From positions 1 to 15,766 of the forward strand of contig JALGWB010000014.1 in the NCBI GenBank assembly GCA_025774405.1: a DNA stretch of 15,766 nt, in the 5' to 3' direction. The notes beneath the pieces are model-generated. The model was given only the letters and a program-made list of their open reading frames with translations, was not told the origin of the DNA and did no database searches. The position numbers and the translations under genes are program-made. Source of the stretch: a bacterium (GTDB lineage: Bacteria; Arandabacterota; Arandabacteria; Arandabacterales; Arandabacteraceae). Positions 13,691 through 15,766 of this stretch are shown here, piece after piece (position 1 is the stretch's first letter; each line of letters starts with the position of its first letter).

Positions 13691-15114
13691 TCTACGATAC
13701 CTTTGATGCTGAGAAGAAGGAATTCATTCCTGTCAAGCAAGGGCATGTTGGGATTTATATGTGTGGCATGACTGTCCAGGATAGACCGCATGTGGGGCAC
13801 ATGCTTGCCTTTGTCTGTGGCGATATGATAAGGCGCTATCTTGAGTACAGGGGCTATGAGGTTACTTACATACAGAACTTCACGGACATCGATGACAAGA
13901 TAATCGCGCGTGCCAATGCTGAGGGAGTTGACTATCAGGTAATCGCCGAACGCAATATCAAGGAGTATTTCAAATACGCTGACATGCTAAACATAAAGCG
14001 AGCAACAGTTCATCCGAAGGCAACCGAGCACATCAAGGAAATAATAGAGATGATTGGAGTCCTGTTCTCGAAAGGCCTCGCCTATGAGGCAGGTGGCGAT
14101 GTTTACTTTGAAATAAGCAAGTTCCCGAGTTATGGGAAGCTCTCGAAGAAGAATCTCGAAGATCTCCAGGCAGGAGCACGTGTAGAGGTTGGCGAGCACA
14201 AACGGAGCCCCCTTGACTTCGTCCTGTGGAAAGGTGCAAAGGAAGGCGAACCATATTGGGAAAGTCCGTGGGGCAAGGGCAGACCGGGCTGGTCAATAGA
14301 GTGCTCGGTTATGTCAATGAAATATCTTGGGGAGACCATTGACATCCATGCCGGTGGGGAAGATCTCATCTTCCCACATCATGAGAACGAGATAGCGCAA
14401 TCCGAGGGAGCCACTGGCAAGAAATTTGTGAATTACTGGACTCACAATGGGCTGCTCAATCTTGTCGGAGAGAAGATGTCAAAGTCCACAGGTCACTTCT
14501 TTGCAATCGAGGATATCGTGAGCGAGTTTGAGCCTGATGTGATAAGGTTCTACCTTTTGAGCTCGCACTATCGAAGCCCAATGGAATTCAGTCGTGAGCG
14601 GCTGGCCGAATCGCGGGCTGCAGTTGGAAGGATGGCGAATACATTCAGGTCAGTCGAAGCCTATCTTGGTGACTATAAGCCCAAAGGCTCGGTTGAGGAC
14701 TTAACTGGCAAGGATGCTGAATTCTGGAAACGCATATGTCACAGGGAAGACCTCTTTCGTCAAGCTATGGACGACGACTTCAACTCGGCTGGGGCGATTG
14801 CCCAGATCTTTGAAATCGCCCGTGAGATAAATCTTTATATCAGTGCACCGGAGACCAGTGGCAAGAAGCTCGTGCTCGCAAGGGGACTTGAGAAGATCAA
14901 GGAACTTGGTGGTGTACTTGGTCTTTTCAAAAGCCTGGGTGGTGAGATAATTCGGCTGGAGGAGCTGCCACAGGATGTCCGGGAGCTGGTTGAGGAACGT
15001 GCGAAGGCACGCAAGGCCAAAGATTGGGCAACAGCTGACAGTATCCGGACGCAGCTTGCCAGCATGGGCTACCATCTTGAGGATCGTCCCGAAGGCACCA
15101 TCATCCGCAAGTAG
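13678..15114 (+). CDS. cysS: Cysteinyl-tRNA synthetase
   Basis: CysS charges tRNA-Cys with cysteine. The 478-residue class I synthetase has the zinc ligands Cys29, Cys209, His234 and Glu238, matching the E. coli positions to within one residue. The HIGH motif appears as HVGH (38-41), and KMSKS is at 266-270. Other blocks are CGMTVQDRPHVGH, FTDIDDKI, PSYGKLS, WKGAKEGEPYWESPWGKGRPGWSIEC and IHAGGEDLIFPHHENE. The C-terminal anticodon-binding part has FNSAGAIAQIFEI and ends RTQLASMGYHLEDRPEGTIIRK. Start GTG 13678 lies inside the end of btpA with GAGGAGGTG 11 bases upstream; GTG 13687 is a shorter alternative. No terminator hairpin with a T-run is evident downstream. Confidence 0.97.
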   Translation: MGLVIYDTFDAEKKEFIPVKQGHVGIYMCGMTVQDRPHVGHMLAFVCGDMIRRYLEYRGYEVTYIQNFTDIDDKIIARANAEGVDYQVIAERNIKEYFKYADMLNIKRATVHPKATEHIKEIIEMIGVLFSKGLAYEAGGDVYFEISKFPSYGKLSKKNLEDLQAGARVEVGEHKRSPLDFVLWKGAKEGEPYWESPWGKGRPGWSIECSVMSMKYLGETIDIHAGGEDLIFPHHENEIAQSEGATGKKFVNYWTHNGLLNLVGEKMSKSTGHFFAIEDIVSEFEPDVIRFYLLSSHYRSPMEFSRERLAESRAAVGRMANTFRSVEAYLGDYKPKGSVEDLTGKDAEFWKRICHREDLFRQAMDDDFNSAGAIAQIFEIAREINLYISAPETSGKKLVLARGLEKIKELGGVLGLFKSLGGEIIRLEELPQDVRELVEERAKARKAKDWATADSIRTQLASMGYHLEDRPEGTIIRK

Positions 15115-15233
15115 GTGGCGCAATAGTCACCGTAGATCACGGCATCGAACGTCTCGAGGTGCTCTGCCAAATGATTGCTTGATGCCGGGTTCGTATCACT
15201 ACCACCCATTCCCCACATGGAATTAGACCTCGC

Positions 15234-15262
15234 TTGACCGGCGTGATCAGGTATGGTAAGAT
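15234..15262 (+). promoter_or_regulatory. Sigma-70-type promoter for the final gene
   Basis: TTGACC (15234-15239, 5/6) is separated by 17 bases from TAAGAT (15257-15262, 4/6), which is preceded by TGG, making an extended -10 (TGn). The predicted start near 15269 falls inside the repeat cluster described in the next entry and about 34 bases before the ATG at 15303. The upstream part of this gap (15115-15233) shows no terminator or other clear element. Confidence 0.6.
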
Positions 15263-15287
15263 ACCACTGGTACCAGGTGGTACCAGG
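15254..15287 (+). repeat. Tandem palindromic repeat, candidate operator
   Basis: Three TGGTA half-sites occur at 15254, 15268 and 15278. The first forms the inverted repeat TGGTA-AGA-TACCA (15254-15266). The next two are a perfect 10-bp direct repeat TGGTACCAGG (15268-15277 and 15278-15287), each containing GGTACC, and CTGGTACCAG (15267-15276) is itself a perfect palindrome. The cluster covers the -10 box, the predicted start site and the early leader, which is where a repressor would act. A 10-bp period places the copies on the same face of the helix. A structured 5' leader is the alternative. No T-run follows, so it is not a terminator. Confidence 0.6.
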
Positions 15288-15302
15288 ACAGAAGGGGGTT
15301 TC

Positions 15303-15766
15303 ATGCGAGTCCTTATCGTTAGCTGTCTAATCTTACCTTTGGCACTTCCAATCGCCTGTACTGCCTCGCTGGTGACAGGTGAGGAGGCATTGACTGCAGG
15401 ACAGGCATTTCTCCAGTATATGGTTGAAAAAACGGGTGGTTGGGGTGATGCAAAAGACGCCGGTATCGCAGAGATAAGAGAGCTGAGGAGAGGCGATCTA
15501 CTACTCGGATACCACCTTTCGATTGCACCTCATGGACATATAGTCATTTCAATTCTTAAGGAACTGCCACCCGTGAAATCATTCTCCTACACATGTGACT
15601 TTGAGACTGATTCGGAGGAAGGCTACTGGCAGCTCTTGAAGGATACAATGGAGAAGACACTGATATTCATAGAAGAAAACTATGGATCGATTGATAATCT
15701 AAATGTTGAGATTGGTCCCGCTGACAATAAGCATGCGTGGGATTTCCTTCTCGGCAAGGCAGAGCC
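15303..15766 (+). CDS. Exported protein resembling a secreted-peptidase propeptide, 3' end beyond window
   Basis: An open frame from ATG 15303 continues through the window edge (154 complete codons visible). The start has AAGGGGG about 5 bases upstream. The first 20 or so residues are a signal peptide: MR, then a hydrophobic core VLIVSCLILPLALPIA, then CTAS. PIAC is only a partial lipobox, so secretion by signal peptidase I is as likely as lipidation. Residues about 25-95 resemble the inhibitory propeptide of C10 (streptopain-like) peptidases: a helix with FLQYM, then GWGDA, GDLLLGYHLSIAPHGHIVISILKELPPVKSFS, matching the pattern of a GY-strand, a G-I/V-I-V-S strand and PPV-x-x-x-S. No catalytic Cys or His block is visible before the sequence ends, so a peptidase cannot be claimed. 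Confidence 0.75.
   Translation, partial: MRVLIVSCLILPLALPIACTASLVTGEEALTAGQAFLQYMVEKTGGWGDAKDAGIAEIRELRRGDLLLGYHLSIAPHGHIVISILKELPPVKSFSYTCDFETDSEEGYWQLLKDTMEKTLIFIEENYGSIDNLNVEIGPADNKHAWDFLLGKAE

Noticed and set aside
15069..15218. A 49-codon minus-strand open frame (ATG at 15218) with a GAGGT upstream and a normal-looking middle part (AEHLETFDAVIYGDYCATY).
   Set aside because: It runs antisense over the last 46 bases of cysS, has no recognisable family, and its length is within chance expectation. Conservation in relatives would be needed to support it.
15264..15280. CCAC...GTGG hairpin within the GGTACC repeat as a cysS terminator.
   Set aside because: There is no T-run downstream, and it lies just after a good promoter in the leader of the next gene.

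Overview
The window is a compact, almost entirely plus-strand block of bacterial housekeeping genes, flanked by two genes cut by the window edges. Two things suggest an outer-membrane-bearing (diderm) bacterium whose gene order is otherwise Firmicutes-like. A complete MlaE-MlaF-MlaD lipid-transport set is present. The orders yicC-remA-gmk-rpoZ-coaBC and PIN/TRAM-ispD-ispF...cysS are best known from Firmicutes and several deep-branching phyla. AGG, AGA and ATA codons are frequent, and TTG/GTG starts are common. A family-4 [4Fe-4S] uracil-DNA glycosylase and an M42 aminopeptidase are present, both widespread in thermophiles and anaerobes. The phylum cannot be fixed from this sequence alone.

Layout. 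Positions 1-366 (minus): 5' part of a GNAT acetyltransferase gene. Positions 367-657: a divergent intergenic region with two face-away sigma-70-type promoters, each with a perfect TTGACA box. Positions 658-10687: eleven to thirteen tightly packed plus-strand genes with overlaps or short gaps, probably one long operon: yicC, remA, gmk, rpoZ, coaBC, family-4 UDG, dnaB, mlaE, mlaF, mlaD, a membrane PIN/TRAM protein, ispD and ispF. Positions 10688-10817: a gap with an extended -10 promoter. Positions 10818-15114: ddl, an M42 peptidase, a BtpA-family TIM barrel and cysS. Positions 15115-15302: a promoter region with a tandem palindromic repeat. Positions 15303-15766: start of an exported protein that resembles a secreted-peptidase propeptide.

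How the genes fit together. The block covers RNA turnover (YicC), DNA-binding regulation (RemA), nucleotide supply (Gmk), transcription (omega), coenzyme A synthesis (CoaBC), repair and replication (UDG, DnaB), outer-membrane lipid trafficking (MlaEFD), isoprenoid precursors through the MEP route (IspD, IspF), peptidoglycan precursor synthesis (Ddl), peptide turnover (M42) and Cys-tRNA charging (CysS). Envelope building is a recurring theme: Mla lipids, isoprenoids for undecaprenyl phosphate, and D-Ala-D-Ala.

I found no mobile element, CRISPR array, RNA gene, intein or convincing Rho-independent terminator, and no clear undescribed multi-gene system. The observations most worth a second look are the same-frame ispD/ispF junction with an arginine-rich linker, the TGGTACCAGG tandem repeat at the last promoter, an Asp-to-Glu change at a predicted metal ligand of the M42 peptidase, and the combined gene order.
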